From Bacillota bacterium (GTDB lineage: Bacteria > Bacillota > Clostridia > Christensenellales > QAND01): a stretch of 10,668 nucleotides of DNA. This document shows positions 1-6,708 of the stretch, piece after piece. Location: assembly GCA_019415425.1 (NCBI GenBank), contig DXZF01000337.1, forward strand, positions 1 to 10,668, written 5' to 3'. The translations under genes and the position numbers were made by a program. Under the pieces are notes generated by a model that was not told the origin of the DNA, did no database searches, and saw only the letters and a program-made list of their open reading frames with translations. The first letter of the stretch is position 1, and each line of letters begins with the position of its first letter.

Positions 1-19
1 AGATGTGTATAAGAGACAG
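1..19 (+). other. Nextera/Tn5 mosaic-end adapter remnant (artefact)
   Basis: Bases 1-19 read AGATGTGTATAAGAGACAG, identical to the 19-bp hyperactive Tn5 mosaic end used in Nextera tagmentation libraries. It sits exactly at the sequence end, where an untrimmed adapter would be. Read on the minus strand it replaces the body of rpsK: the S11 frame runs into the adapter and yields Ser-Val-Ser-Tyr-Thr-His instead of the conserved continuation after NNTIVT. Genomic sequence therefore starts at base 20. A natural Tn5/IS50 insertion is unlikely because nothing of the element follows and the mosaic end is an engineered hybrid of the two natural Tn5 ends. Confidence 0.97.
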
Positions 20-134
20 AGGTGACGATGGTATTGTTAAAGGAGGAATGGATATGCACCTGTCCTCGTTCGATGTTCTTGCGCTCACGGCGTTTGCGCG
101 TCGTGGCGCGACGTTTCTGTTTGGGTGCTGCCAT
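20..134 (-). CDS. rpsK: 30S ribosomal protein S11, N-terminal fragment (cut by adapter)
   Basis: This is the start of S11, a small-subunit platform protein that binds 16S rRNA near the E site and the mRNA exit. Only 38 codons plus one base are present: MAAPKQKRR, a long basic tail, then the family hallmark [12 protein letters not shown] (residues 27-38). S11 is normally about 130 residues, so roughly 90 are missing because genomic sequence stops at base 20, where the sequencing adapter begins. This is an assembly end, not a pseudogene. The ATG at 134 is preceded by GGGAGG ten bases upstream. The gene lies 16 bp after rpsM, the usual alpha-operon order; rpsD and rpoA would normally follow outside the window. 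The identification is firm from the N-terminal motif and the context. Confidence 0.95.
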
Positions 135-150
135 GAATCAACTACCTCCC

Positions 151-519
151 TTACTTCTTCCTGCCGCTGACGGTCTTTTTGGGACCCTTGCGCGTGCGTG
201 CGTTCTGCTTGGTGCTCTGTCCGCGTACGGGCAGGCCACGGCGGTGGCGCACGCCACGGTAGCAGCCGATCTCGATCAGGCGCTTGATGTTCAGCTGAAC
301 CTCACGGCGCAGATCGCCCTCTACTTTGACGTTTTTATCGATGTAATCGCGCAGCAAACCGACCTCGTCCTCGGTCAAGTCACGGACGCGGGTGTCCGGA
401 TTGACGCCGGTATCTTTGAGGATCTGTTTGGAGATGGAACGGCCGATGCCATAGATGTAGGTCAGGCCGATCTCTACGCGCTTGTCTCTGGGCAAGTCAA
501 TGCCTGCAATGCGTGCCAT
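151..519 (-). CDS. rpsM: 30S ribosomal protein S13
   Basis: S13 sits in the head of the 30S subunit, contacts the 50S subunit through intersubunit bridges and touches P-site tRNA with its basic C-terminal tail. The 122-residue product starts [10 protein letters not shown], has the helix-two-turn-helix region [14 protein letters not shown] (21-34) and the family signature [17 protein letters not shown] (93-109), and ends in a lysine/arginine-rich tail. Length is normal. I chose the ATG at 519 because MARIAG is the conserved S13 start. An in-frame GTG at 531 would add four residues but lies only one base from the GGGAGG site, whereas the ATG is 13 bases away, a little long. It is the first gene of the alpha-type segment and follows the only sizeable gap in the cluster (93 bp), which contains a strong RNA hairpin. 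Confidence 0.97.
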   Translation of the reverse strand: MARIAGIDLPRDKRVEIGLTYIYGIGRSISKQILKDTGVNPDTRVRDLTEDEVGLLRDYIDKNVKVEGDLRREVQLNIKRLIEIGCYRGVRHRRGLPVRGQSTKQNARTRKGPKKTVSGRKK

Positions 520-612
520 AGGGTTATACACACCTCCCGGTAAATCTAAGGAAATCTATGCTTGACGCGCGGTTGGGGGTCGCCCCCCGTTCAGCCGCCC
601 GCGCGAGGGATT
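520..612 (-). promoter_or_regulatory. Structured leader between rpmJ and rpsM
   Basis: This 93-bp gap is the longest in the cluster. In the transcript, a perfect 7-bp outer stem, CGCGCGG (605-599) with CCGCGCG (572-566), encloses a 5-bp inner stem, GGGGG (588-584) with CCCCC (579-575), capped by the GNRA-type tetraloop GCGA (583-580). The internal loop is asymmetric: ten bases on the 5' side and two on the 3' side. No T-run follows, so it is not a standard intrinsic terminator. Further down, CATAG (560-556) could pair with CTATG (521-517), which covers the rpsM start codon and encloses the GGGAGG site. In E. coli the rpsM leader folds into a pseudoknot bound by S4. A comparable control role here is inference; an RNA processing site is an alternative. 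No convincing -35/-10 pair was seen. Confidence 0.5.
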
Positions 613-726
613 TCAGCCTTGTTTCTGCTTGTGCTTGGGGTTCTGGCAGATGACCATCACGCGGCCATGGCGGCGGATGATCTTGCACTTTTCACACATC
701 GGTTTGACCGAAGGCCGTACTTTCAT
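613..726 (-). CDS. rpmJ: 50S ribosomal protein L36 (zinc-binding form)
   Basis: L36 is the smallest large-subunit protein; it packs against 23S rRNA near the base of the L7/L12 stalk. The product is 37 residues, the canonical length. It starts [15 protein letters not shown] and carries the zinc ligands Cys11, Cys14, Cys27 and His32, so it is the zinc-dependent (C+) type. The ATG at 726 is preceded by AAGGAGG with eight bases between, an excellent ribosome binding site. It follows infA by 30 bp, the usual Bacillota arrangement. The stop codon at 613-615 lies just before the strong hairpin that separates this gene from rpsM. Confidence 0.97.
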   Translation of the reverse strand: MKVRPSVKPMCEKCKIIRRHGRVMVICQNPKHKQKQG

Positions 727-756
727 GATTATATCCTCCTTGCGTAAATCGAAACA

Positions 757-978
757 TTAACCTTTGCCGCGCCACGTAATGCGTCCGCGCGTCAGGTCGT
801 AGGGCGAAAGTTCTAACGTCACTTTGTCGCCGGGTAGAATGCGGATATAGTGCATGCGCAATTTCCCCGAAACGTGCGCCAACACCTTGTGCCCGTTGGG
901 CAGTTCCACTTCAAACATGGCATTGGGGAACGCATCGGTGACCTTTCCTTCTACCTCGATCACATCCTGCTTGGACAA
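757..978 (-). CDS. infA: Translation initiation factor IF-1
   Basis: IF-1 binds the 30S A site, blocks tRNA entry there and assists IF-2 and IF-3 during initiation. The 73-residue product is nearly all one S1-like OB fold. It starts [13 protein letters not shown] and has the conserved stretches [14 protein letters not shown] (17-30) and [19 protein letters not shown] (35-53), with [11 protein letters not shown] (60-70) near the C-terminus. Length is normal. The start is TTG at 978; no ATG or GTG gives the conserved N-terminus. The TTG is six bases after AGGAGG and one base after the stop of the KOW gene, so coupling is likely. A TTG start on an initiation factor is mildly notable. Confidence 0.97.
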   Translation of the reverse strand: MSKQDVIEVEGKVTDAFPNAMFEVELPNGHKVLAHVSGKLRMHYIRILPGDKVTLELSPYDLTRGRITWRGKG

Positions 979-979
979 G

Positions 980-1282
980 TTAGCCCTCCTTTTTCATTGA
1001 GCTGGCTTTATTGCCATAGCCGGCCTCTTCCAGCGCCTTGCGGATCTCCGCGTCGAACAGGTGCGTGCCCTCGCGCAGCTTCTGCGAGAGGTTTGTCAGT
1101 TCCACGCCCGTCGGCTCCATGTGTTTGACCCGTTTTTTCTTGGGCGACGCCTGCTTGCGCAGCACGCCGTCCACCAACGTTACAAACTCGCCACCATCGG
1201 TAGAGTATACCATAAAGTGCTTGCCTTTGTCTCTACCCGCTTTACTTTTTACAATAAAACCTGGTTGCAAGTCTTGGTTCAT
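980..1282 (-). CDS. KOW-domain RNA-binding protein (L14e-like)
   Basis: This small protein has a KOW/L14e-type RNA-binding fold and is regularly found between map and infA in Bacillota (B. subtilis YbzG occupies this slot). From the ATG at 1282 it is 100 residues. The N-terminal half has a KOW-like pattern, [19 protein letters not shown] (about 8-26), followed by a beta-rich segment with [10 protein letters not shown] and a basic stretch, SPKKKRVKH. The C-terminal half looks helical and ends in [16 protein letters not shown] plus a short basic tail. I chose 1282 because GGGGAG lies seven bases before it. A longer form starting at 1300 would overlap the map stop in an ATGA but lacks a good site. 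The role is not well established; RNA or ribosome binding is inferred from the fold and context. Confidence 0.85.
   Translation of the reverse strand: MNQDLQPGFIVKSKAGRDKGKHFMVYSTDGGEFVTLVDGVLRKQASPKKKRVKHMEPTGVELTNLSQKLREGTHLFDAEIRKALEEAGYGNKASSMKKEG
985..990 (-). promoter_or_regulatory. Ribosome binding site fixing the TTG start of infA
   Basis: AGGAGG read on the minus strand, six bases before the TTG at 978. It lies within the last codons of the upstream KOW gene. The perfect match to the anti-Shine-Dalgarno sequence supports the TTG as the true infA start. Confidence 0.85.
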
Positions 1283-1296
1283 GCATCTTCTCCCCA

Positions 1297-2043
1297 TCAT
1301 AGCTGTGTCAGGATCAGCGGCCCGTCCTCAGTGATGGCGACGGTGTGCTCGTAGTGCGCGCTCAGCGCGCCGTCCTGGGTGACGATCGTCCAGTCGTCGT
1401 CCAGCATCAGCACGCGGTGCGTGCCGGCGTTGATCATCGGCTCGATGGCCAGCACCATGCCCGCCTTGAGCACATCCCCGGTGCCGGGGCGCCCGTAATT
1501 GAGCACTTCGGGGTCCTCGTGCACCTCTTTGCCAATGCCGTGGCCCGAGAGGACCCGCACCGGTGCAAACCCCGCTTCCTTGGCGCACAGCTCCACCGCA
1601 TGCCCCAGATCGCCCAGCCGGCAGCCGGGCTGGCAATACGGCAACGCGGCGTAAAAACACGCCCGCGTGTTTTCCACCAGCCGCCTGGCCTCATCGGTCA
1701 CATGGCCCACGAGGAACGTATCGGCCGTATCCGAGTGGAAGCCCTTGTAGTACGCGCCGAGGTCCACCGACACCAGATCGCCGTCCTGGATGACGCGATC
1801 CCCCGGGATGCCATGCACCACTTCGTCGTTGACCGAGATGCACACATGCCCCGGGAAACCATCGTACTTGTAAAACGACGGTTTGGCGCCGTGCTTGAGG
1901 ATGTAGTCGTTGACGATGGCGTCCAGTTCGCGCGTGGTCATCCCCACTGCAACACTTCGCCCGGCCAGTTCCCGGGCGCCGGCGGCAATCTGGCACGCCT
2001 CGCGCATCCGGGCGATCTGGTCGGGTGTCTTTAATTTGATCAT
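1297..2043 (-). CDS. map: Methionine aminopeptidase, type I
   Basis: This cytoplasmic metalloprotease removes the initiator methionine from new proteins when the next residue is small. The 248-residue product is a complete pita-bread-fold enzyme without the N-terminal zinc-finger extension seen in some relatives. The dinuclear metal ligands are all present: Asp94 (SVDLGAY), Asp105 (FHSDTADTF), His168 (SGHGIG), Glu201 (AIEPMI) and Glu232 (HYEHTVAIT). His77 in VVHGIP matches the conserved substrate-binding histidine. The ATG at 2043 overlaps the adk stop as ATGA, so translation is probably coupled to adk; a GAGAAGG site lies within the end of adk. It precedes the KOW gene and infA. Identification is secure. 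Confidence 0.98.
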   Translation of the reverse strand: MIKLKTPDQIARMREACQIAAGARELAGRSVAVGMTTRELDAIVNDYILKHGAKPSFYKYDGFPGHVCISVNDEVVHGIPGDRVIQDGDLVSVDLGAYYKGFHSDTADTFLVGHVTDEARRLVENTRACFYAALPYCQPGCRLGDLGHAVELCAKEAGFAPVRVLSGHGIGKEVHEDPEVLNYGRPGTGDVLKAGMVLAIEPMINAGTHRVLMLDDDWTIVTQDGALSAHYEHTVAITEDGPLILTQL

Positions 2044-2672
2044 GCTTTGAATGCCTTCTCCAGCTCCGCGCAGATGGCGCCGAAGACCTCGTCGATCCCC
2101 TGCGTGCCGTCCACCGTCACCAACACGCCCTGCTGCCGGTAGTAGTCGATCAGCGGCTGGGTCTGTTCGTGGTACACGCGCAGGCGGTTCTGCACCGTTT
2201 CGGGCGCATCGTCATCGCGCTGGATCAACTCGCCGCCGCAGTTCTGGCAGATGCTGCCCTTCATGTTGGAGACGTGGTACGTCCCGCCACAGGACTTGCA
2301 CACGCGCCGGCCCGACAGGCGGTCCACGATCACTTCGTCCGGCACGTCGATGTCGACGGCCATCTCGATTTTGGTGCGCTCGGCCAGGGCCTGTGCCTGT
2401 GCCAGCGTGCGCGGGAACCCGTCAAAGAGGAAGCCGTTTTTGCAGTCCGGCTGTTGCAGGCGGGCGGCCACAATGCCGATGACCACTTCGTCGGGCACCA
2501 GCTTGCCGGCGTCCATGTAGCTCTTGGCCTGAAGGCCCAGCGCCGTGCCGTTCTTGATTTCGTTGCGTAAGATATCGCCGGTCGAGATGTGGGGAATGGC
2601 GTACTTTTCGCTCACGCCCAACGCCTGCGTGCCCTTGCCGGCACCCGGCGGTCCGAGAAATACCAGATTCAT
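2040..2672 (-). CDS. adk: Adenylate kinase with zinc-binding LID
   Basis: Adenylate kinase converts ATP and AMP to two ADP and keeps adenine nucleotides balanced in the cytoplasm. The 210-residue product has the P-loop GPPGAGKGT (7-15), the AMP-binding segment STGDILR (30-36), the FDGFPRT motif (83-89) and the LID region with RDDD (152-155). The LID carries Cys125, Cys128, Cys142 and Cys145, the zinc-ligand pattern common in Gram-positive bacteria. The loop between the two cysteine pairs is 13 residues, about three shorter than in the Geobacillus enzyme. The ATG at 2672 has GGAGG eight bases upstream and lies 19 bp after secY. The stop overlaps the map start by four bases. The secY-adk-map order is classic for the phylum. 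Confidence 0.98.
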   Translation of the reverse strand: MNLVFLGPPGAGKGTQALGVSEKYAIPHISTGDILRNEIKNGTALGLQAKSYMDAGKLVPDEVVIGIVAARLQQPDCKNGFLFDGFPRTLAQAQALAERTKIEMAVDIDVPDEVIVDRLSGRRVCKSCGGTYHVSNMKGSICQNCGGELIQRDDDAPETVQNRLRVYHEQTQPLIDYYRQQGVLVTVDGTQGIDEVFGAICAELEKAFKA

Positions 2673-2691
2673 CCCGTTCGCCTCCTAAAGC

Positions 2692-3954
2692 CTATTTCAA
2701 AAAGCCTCTGTAGTTGCGCATGAGCATCTGGGACTCCAGCGCCTTGCTCGTCTCCAGCGCCACCGACACCGTAATGAGCAGGCCCGTCGCGGTGAGGGAG
2801 AACGAATCGACAAACAACCCGATGACCAGCGAGGGCACCGTGGCGAGGAATGCCAGGAAGAGGCCGCCGAACATCGTCAGGCGCGAAGAGATGCGCGCCA
2901 GGTATTCGCTGGTGGGCTTTCCGGGGCGGATGCCCGGGATGAACCCGCCGTACTGCTGGATATTTTTGGACACCTCTACGGGGTTGAAGGTGATCATGTT
3001 GTAGAAGAAGCCCAGGGCCACAATCAGGATGGCAAAGAGGATGGCGTAGATCACCGTGCCGGCGCCGAGCCACCTCTGGTACCAGATTGTAAAGCTGCTG
3101 GTCGGCCAGAACTGTGCGATCATGGCCGGGAACTGCAACAGCGTCATCGCGAAGATGATGGGCATGACGCCCGCGCTGTTGATCTTCATGGGGATGTGGC
3201 TGCTCTGGCCACCGTACATCTTGCGGCCCACCACGCGCTTGGCGTACTGGACGGGGATCTTGCGCTCACCGCTGTCGATGAACACCACGCCCGCAAACAG
3301 CGCCACCACGATGACGACCAGCGGCACCAGCACCCAGAAGGTGACGTCGCCACTGAAGATGCTCTGCATCAGGCTGACGCACGACACCGGCAAACGGGAT
3401 ACGATGCCGATGAAGATGATCAGCGAAATGCCGTTGCCGATCCCCTTTTCCGAGATCTTCTCGGCCATCCACATCACGATCATGGAGCCGGCCACCAGCG
3501 AGCAGACCACCGTCGCAATCGACAGGAAGTTGAAGTTCAACATGGCGCTGCGCATGGAGAACACCATGCCGATGCTCATCAGCGTCGACAGGCCGACCGA
3601 GACGTAGCGCGTGATGCGCTGGATCTTCTCGCGGCCCTCTTCGCCGCCCTCCTTGGACATCCGCTCCAGCGCGGGGATGGCAAAGGTGAGCAGTTGCATG
3701 ACGATGCTGGATGTAATATACGGCGAAATACCGACAGCAAAAATGGTGAACTGACCAAAGCTACCGCCGGTAATCATGTTCAGGAAGCCAAGGATATCGT
3801 ACTGCTCCACCATCGCGGCGATGGCGGCATTGTCCACGCCGGCCACCGGGATGAAGGTGGATCCGATACGATAGATGAAAAGCATCATGAGCGTATAGAG
3901 GATCTTCTGCCGAAGATCCGCTATACGCCATGCATTCCTGAATGTCTCAAGCAT
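2692..3954 (-). CDS. secY: Preprotein translocase subunit SecY
   Basis: SecY is the pore of the Sec translocon, which moves unfolded proteins across or into the cytoplasmic membrane together with SecE, SecG and SecA. The 420-residue product shows ten predicted membrane segments (roughly 17-34, 71-92, 113-133, 147-165, 174-192, 208-226, 262-281, 301-320, 361-381, 388-402). Conserved stretches include GISPYITSSIVMQLL (75-89), the helix 6-7 loop with GERKIPVQYAKRVVGRK (229-245), and FIPGIRPGKPT (338-348), whose Arg343 matches the arginine E. coli needs for SecA-driven export (Arg357). The ATG at 3954 shares one base with the rplO stop (TAATG) and has GAGGTG eight bases upstream, so coupling to rplO is likely. 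The length is usual for Clostridia-type SecY. Confidence 0.98.
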   Translation of the reverse strand: MLETFRNAWRIADLRQKILYTLMMLFIYRIGSTFIPVAGVDNAAIAAMVEQYDILGFLNMITGGSFGQFTIFAVGISPYITSSIVMQLLTFAIPALERMSKEGGEEGREKIQRITRYVSVGLSTLMSIGMVFSMRSAMLNFNFLSIATVVCSLVAGSMIVMWMAEKISEKGIGNGISLIIFIGIVSRLPVSCVSLMQSIFSGDVTFWVLVPLVVIVVALFAGVVFIDSGERKIPVQYAKRVVGRKMYGGQSSHIPMKINSAGVMPIIFAMTLLQFPAMIAQFWPTSSFTIWYQRWLGAGTVIYAILFAILIVALGFFYNMITFNPVEVSKNIQQYGGFIPGIRPGKPTSEYLARISSRLTMFGGLFLAFLATVPSLVIGLFVDSFSLTATGLLITVSVALETSKALESQMLMRNYRGFLK

Positions 3955-4397
3955 TAGCCGATCACCTCTACGCTGCCACCGGCGGCGCTGATTTTCTCCT
4001 GTGCGGTCTTGGTGAATTTCGCGGCTTTGACGGTCAGCTTTTTGCTCAGCTCACCCTGCCCCAACACCTTGAGGCCATCGCCGATCTTCTTGATCTTGCC
4101 CATCGCCTTGAGCGATTCCGCCGTGACGACGGCGCCGTCTTCCAGGCCGTTCAAGTCGCTGACGTTGATCACAGCGTACTGTTTGGCGAAGATGTTGGTA
4201 AATCCACGCTTGGGCAGCCGGCGGGTCAAAGGCATCTGCCCGCCCTCAAAGCCGGGGCGTACGCCGCCGCCGCTGCGGGCCCACTGGCCCTTGTGGCCGC
4301 GCGTGGAGGTCTTGCCAGTGCCGCTACCGATGCCGCGGCCCACCCGCTTGGGGGCACGCGTGGCGCCCGGCGCGGGGCTCATTTCATGCAGCTTCAT
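3954..4397 (-). CDS. rplO: 50S ribosomal protein L15
   Basis: L15 is a late-assembling 50S protein whose long basic N-terminal extension threads into 23S rRNA. The 147-residue product begins [20 protein letters not shown], followed by the glycine-rich [18 protein letters not shown] (21-38). It has [15 protein letters not shown] (52-66) and the globular C-terminal domain ending [10 protein letters not shown]. Length and motif order are those of the family. The ATG at 4397 has GGAGG seven bases upstream; that site also overlaps the rpmD stop (TAAGGAGG). The TAA stop overlaps the secY start by one base, so L15 and SecY synthesis may be linked. Confidence 0.97.
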   Translation of the reverse strand: MKLHEMSPAPGATRAPKRVGRGIGSGTGKTSTRGHKGQWARSGGGVRPGFEGGQMPLTRRLPKRGFTNIFAKQYAVINVSDLNGLEDGAVVTAESLKAMGKIKKIGDGLKVLGQGELSKKLTVKAAKFTKTAQEKISAAGGSVEVIG

Positions 4398-4409
4398 GGG
4401 GGTTCCTCC

Positions 4410-4601
4410 TTACGCTTCCGCTTCCACTTCTTCGACCGTGACCAGGTGGCGCACTTTATACGCCATGCCGCGGATGGAAGGGGTGTCGCAGTGGATCGCG
4501 GAGGAGTTGATCTTCCGCAGTCCCAGCGAGCGGACGTTATCCTTCATCACCTGGGTAGAGCCGATCAGGCTCTTTTTCAGGGTAATTTTCAACATTTTCA
4601 T
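4410..4601 (-). CDS. rpmD: 50S ribosomal protein L30
   Basis: L30 is a small protein on the solvent side of the 50S subunit. The 63-residue product matches the bacterial short form: a first beta strand, [12 protein letters not shown] (4-15), a helix with [11 protein letters not shown] (18-28), then the conserved turn and second half, [20 protein letters not shown] (40-59). I used the first ATG at 4601, nine bases after GGAGG, rather than the second ATG two codons later, which would be 15 bases away. It lies 14 bp after rpsE and 12 bp before rplO, the standard spc order. Confidence 0.96.
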   Translation of the reverse strand: MKMLKITLKKSLIGSTQVMKDNVRSLGLRKINSSAIHCDTPSIRGMAYKVRHLVTVEEVEAEA

Positions 4602-4615
4602 CTGCGTGGCCCTCC

Positions 4616-5113
4616 TTAGCCCAAGATCTCGGCCACGGTCTTGCCGCGCAACTTCGCGACCTGCTCAGCGGTCTTGAGGAGCTTGAGGCCCTCAATCGTC
4701 GCCTTGACGCAGTTGGCGGGGTTGTTGCTGCCATAGCTCTTGGTGCGGATGTCCTTGACGCCCGCCATCTCGAGCACGGCACGCACGGGACCGCCCGCGA
4801 TCACGCCGGTACCCTCTTCAGCCGGCAGCAAGAGCACCAGGCCCTTGCCAAAGCGGCCCTTGACCTCGTGGGGAATGGTGCTGCCCATGAGGGGAACGGT
4901 GATCAGGTGGCGTTTGGCGTCTTCCGTCGCCTTGCGAATGGCTTCGGGAATTTCCGCGGCCTTGCCGCTGCCCACGCCCACGTGACCGTTTTCGTCGCCC
5001 ACGACGACCAGTGCCGCAAAACGGAAGTTGCGGCCACCCTTGACGACCTTGGCGACACGGTTGATGTTTACAAGCTTTTCTTTCAAATCCAAGCCGGTTG
5101 TGTCAATGCGCAC
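4616..5113 (-). CDS. rpsE: 30S ribosomal protein S5
   Basis: S5 lies at the mRNA entry site of the 30S subunit together with S3 and S4 and affects translational accuracy. The 165-residue product has the N-terminal double-stranded RNA-binding domain with the family signature [20 protein letters not shown] (27-46), followed by [15 protein letters not shown] (48-62). The C-terminal domain has [19 protein letters not shown] (101-119) and [14 protein letters not shown] (126-139). Length is normal. The start is GTG at 5113, with GGAGG nine bases upstream; no nearby ATG gives the conserved RID(T/A) N-terminus. It lies 18 bp after rplR. Confidence 0.97.
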   Translation of the reverse strand: MRIDTTGLDLKEKLVNINRVAKVVKGGRNFRFAALVVVGDENGHVGVGSGKAAEIPEAIRKATEDAKRHLITVPLMGSTIPHEVKGRFGKGLVLLLPAEEGTGVIAGGPVRAVLEMAGVKDIRTKSYGSNNPANCVKATIEGLKLLKTAEQVAKLRGKTVAEILG

Positions 5114-5122
5114 TGCTGTTTC

Positions 5123-5127
5123 CCTCC
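5123..5127 (-). promoter_or_regulatory. Ribosome binding site fixing the GTG start of rpsE
   Basis: GGAGG on the minus strand, nine bases before the GTG at 5113, in the 18-bp gap after rplR. It supports the GTG as the S5 start. Confidence 0.8.
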
Positions 5128-5131
5128 GTCC

Positions 5132-5500
5132 TTAAAAATCCAGCCCGGCTTCGCGAGCGCCTGCGGCTACTTCGGCCACACGGCCGGTGTACAGGTAGCC
5201 ACCGCGGTCGAAGACGACCTTCTTGATGCCCGCTTCGACGGCCTTCTGGCCCGCCTGCATGCCCACCAGCTTGGCAGCCTCGCACTTGCTGCTCTCCCGG
5301 CACTTCTGGCGCAGGTCGGCATCCAGCGTGGAAGCAGCCACCAGGGTGTGGCCGGCGACGTCGTCGATCAGCTGCACATAGATGTGGTTCGCACTGCGGT
5401 ATACGCACATCCTCGGGCGCTCGGCGGTGCCGTGGATATTCTTGCGCGTGCGCACATGGCGCGCCTTACGCACTTTGTTCTTATCCTTTTTCGTAATCAT
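5132..5500 (-). CDS. rplR: 50S ribosomal protein L18
   Basis: L18 binds 5S rRNA with L5 and helps seat it in the central protuberance of the 50S subunit. The 122-residue product has the basic N-terminal region [19 protein letters not shown] (4-22), then [20 protein letters not shown] (28-47) and the conserved block [14 protein letters not shown] (95-108), and ends in GLDF. Length is typical of Gram-positive bacteria. The ATG at 5500 follows an AAGGGGGG stretch (5517-5510), a weaker match to the anti-Shine-Dalgarno sequence than the AGGAGG used by most neighbours. It lies 15 bp after rplF. Confidence 0.97.
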   Translation of the reverse strand: MITKKDKNKVRKARHVRTRKNIHGTAERPRMCVYRSANHIYVQLIDDVAGHTLVAASTLDADLRQKCRESSKCEAAKLVGMQAGQKAVEAGIKKVVFDRGGYLYTGRVAEVAAGAREAGLDF

Positions 5501-5515
5501 GCCTCGCGACCCCCC

Positions 5516-6058
5516 TTACTTCTTGCCAGCCTTACCGACTTTGCGGCGGATGACTTCGTTTTCGTATTTGATGCCCTTGCCCTTGTACGGCTCGGGCGCG
5601 CGGACCTTGCGCACGTTGGCGGCGACCGCGCCGACGAGCTGTTTGTCGATTCCCTTGACCACGACGCGGTTGGGGGTGGGAACCTCAAACTCGATGCCCG
5701 CGGGCTCCTCCATCTCCACCGGATGCGAGTAACCCATGTTCAGCACCAGCTTCTTGCCCTGCTTCTGGGCGCGATAGCCGACGCCGACGATATCCAGCGC
5801 CTTCTGGTACCCGTTGGTCACGCCCTCGACCATGTTGGCGATCAGCGTGCGGGTCAGACCGTGCAGCGCGCGATGTTTGGCTTCATCTGAAGGGCGCTCG
5901 ACGCGCACTTCGTTTCCTTCGACGATGATTTGCATCTCATCGCTCATATGCTCCGAGAGCTCGCCCTTGGGACCTTTGACGGCGACGATGTTTCCCTCTT
6001 TCACCGTGACGCTTACCCCATTTGGCAAACTGATCGGCTTTTTGCCTATACGAGACAT
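5516..6058 (-). CDS. rplF: 50S ribosomal protein L6
   Basis: L6 binds 23S rRNA near the sarcin-ricin loop at the base of the L7/L12 stalk and supports elongation-factor binding. The 180-residue product shows two tandem L6-type domains. The first runs from [15 protein letters not shown] to about residue 80, with VKGPKGELS (27-35). The second contains [24 protein letters not shown] in two adjoining blocks (89-112) and ends with the family signature [19 protein letters not shown] (155-173). The ATG at 6058 has GGAGG six bases upstream. It is separated from rpsH by 27 bp in which I see only this ribosome binding site. Confidence 0.98.
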   Translation of the reverse strand: MSRIGKKPISLPNGVSVTVKEGNIVAVKGPKGELSEHMSDEMQIIVEGNEVRVERPSDEAKHRALHGLTRTLIANMVEGVTNGYQKALDIVGVGYRAQKQGKKLVLNMGYSHPVEMEEPAGIEFEVPTPNRVVVKGIDKQLVGAVAANVRKVRAPEPYKGKGIKYENEVIRRKVGKAGKK

Positions 6059-6085
6059 AACACACCTCCGTGTGGCGTCATCCGT

Positions 6086-6484
6086 TTACCAGATATACGC
6101 CAGTACTTCTCCGCCAATGTTCTTCGAGCGCGCCTGTTTGTCCGTCATCACACCCTGCGAGGTGGAGATGAGGGCGATGCCCAAACCGCCCAACACCCGC
6201 GGGATCTCGTTCTTGCCCGCGTACACGCGCAGGCCGGGTTTGCTGATGCGGCGCAGGCCGCTGATGACGCTCTCGCGGTTGGGACCGTACTTGAGGTCCA
6301 CCTTGATCAGGCCTTGCGGCCCCTTTTCTTCGATTTCAAAGCCCTTGATGTAGCCCTCATCCAGCAGGATTTTGGCAATGGACTTTTTCATATTGCTGGC
6401 GGGCACTTCGATGGAGTCGTGCTTTGCCACCAGCGCATTGCGGATACGGGTGAGCATATCGGCAATCGGATCTGTAACGACCAT
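6086..6484 (-). CDS. rpsH: 30S ribosomal protein S8
   Basis: S8 is a primary 16S rRNA-binding protein of the 30S platform; in E. coli it also represses the spc operon by binding its mRNA near rplE. The 132-residue product starts [17 protein letters not shown], has the N-terminal domain segment [14 protein letters not shown] (27-40) and the C-terminal signature [20 protein letters not shown] (106-125), and ends in the usual AYIW. Length is normal. The ATG at 6484 is preceded by GAGGAGG with seven bases between. I did not find an obvious S8-binding hairpin copy near rplE, so feedback control of that kind cannot be claimed here. Confidence 0.97.
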   Translation of the reverse strand: MVVTDPIADMLTRIRNALVAKHDSIEVPASNMKKSIAKILLDEGYIKGFEIEEKGPQGLIKVDLKYGPNRESVISGLRRISKPGLRVYAGKNEIPRVLGGLGIALISTSQGVMTDKQARSKNIGGEVLAYIW

Positions 6485-6508
6485 GTTCCGTCCTCCTCTT
6501 TGAGCGGG

Positions 6509-6694
6509 TTACCAGCTTGCCTTACGCACGCCGGGAATCTCTCCGCGGTAAGCCAGTTCCCTAAAACAGATGCGGCAGATGCCGTATTTGCGCAGCACGC
6601 TGTGCGGGCGGCCACAGATGCGGCACCGCGTATACGCGCGCGTGGAGAACTTGGCCGGACGCTGTTGCTTGTTGATCATGCTTTTCTTGGCCAA
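6509..6694 (-). CDS. rpsN: 30S ribosomal protein S14, type Z (zinc form)
   Basis: S14 helps assemble the 30S head next to S3 and S10. The product is 61 residues, the short zinc-binding form. It starts [11 protein letters not shown] and has the zinc ligands Cys24, Cys27, Cys40 and Cys43 in a C-x2-C-x12-C-x2-C pattern, followed by [18 protein letters not shown]. The start is TTG at 6694, eight bases after AGGAGG, which restores the conserved MAKKSMI terminus. The longer in-frame extension upstream would run into rplE, and a start at Met6 would drop conserved residues. It lies 13 bp after rplE. No zinc-free S14 paralogue is visible in this window. Confidence 0.97.
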   Translation of the reverse strand: MAKKSMINKQQRPAKFSTRAYTRCRICGRPHSVLRKYGICRICFRELAYRGEIPGVRKASW

Positions 6695-6702
6695 TGTCGT
6701 TC

Positions 6703-6708
6703 CCTCCT
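6703..6708 (-). promoter_or_regulatory. Ribosome binding site fixing the TTG start of rpsN
   Basis: AGGAGG on the minus strand, overlapping the rplE stop as TGAGGAGG and eight bases before the TTG at 6694. It decides the start of S14. Confidence 0.85.

Noticed and set aside
1..19. A natural Tn5/IS50 end
   Set aside because: The sequence is the engineered mosaic end, sits exactly at the sequence terminus and has no transposon body. Library adapter is the simpler explanation.
520..531. An in-frame GTG at 531 as the rpsM start
   Set aside because: It leaves only one base between GGGAGG and the start codon and adds MYNP before the universally conserved MARIAG terminus.
22..543. A plus-strand open frame beginning near the left end
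   Set aside because: It is antisense to rpsK and rpsM and starts next to the adapter; no conserved motif is present.
566..605. The rpmJ-rpsM hairpin as an intrinsic terminator
   Set aside because: The stem is GC-rich, but the sequence after it in the transcript is TCAAGCATAG, not a T-run. Downstream rpsM and rpsK normally need read-through from this operon.
3196..5890. Other long plus-strand frames (for example 3196-3957, 3942-4619 and 4868-5890)
   Set aside because: All lie fully opposite secY, rplO, rpmD, rpsE, rplR and rplF. They have low-complexity antisense composition and no convincing ribosome binding sites.
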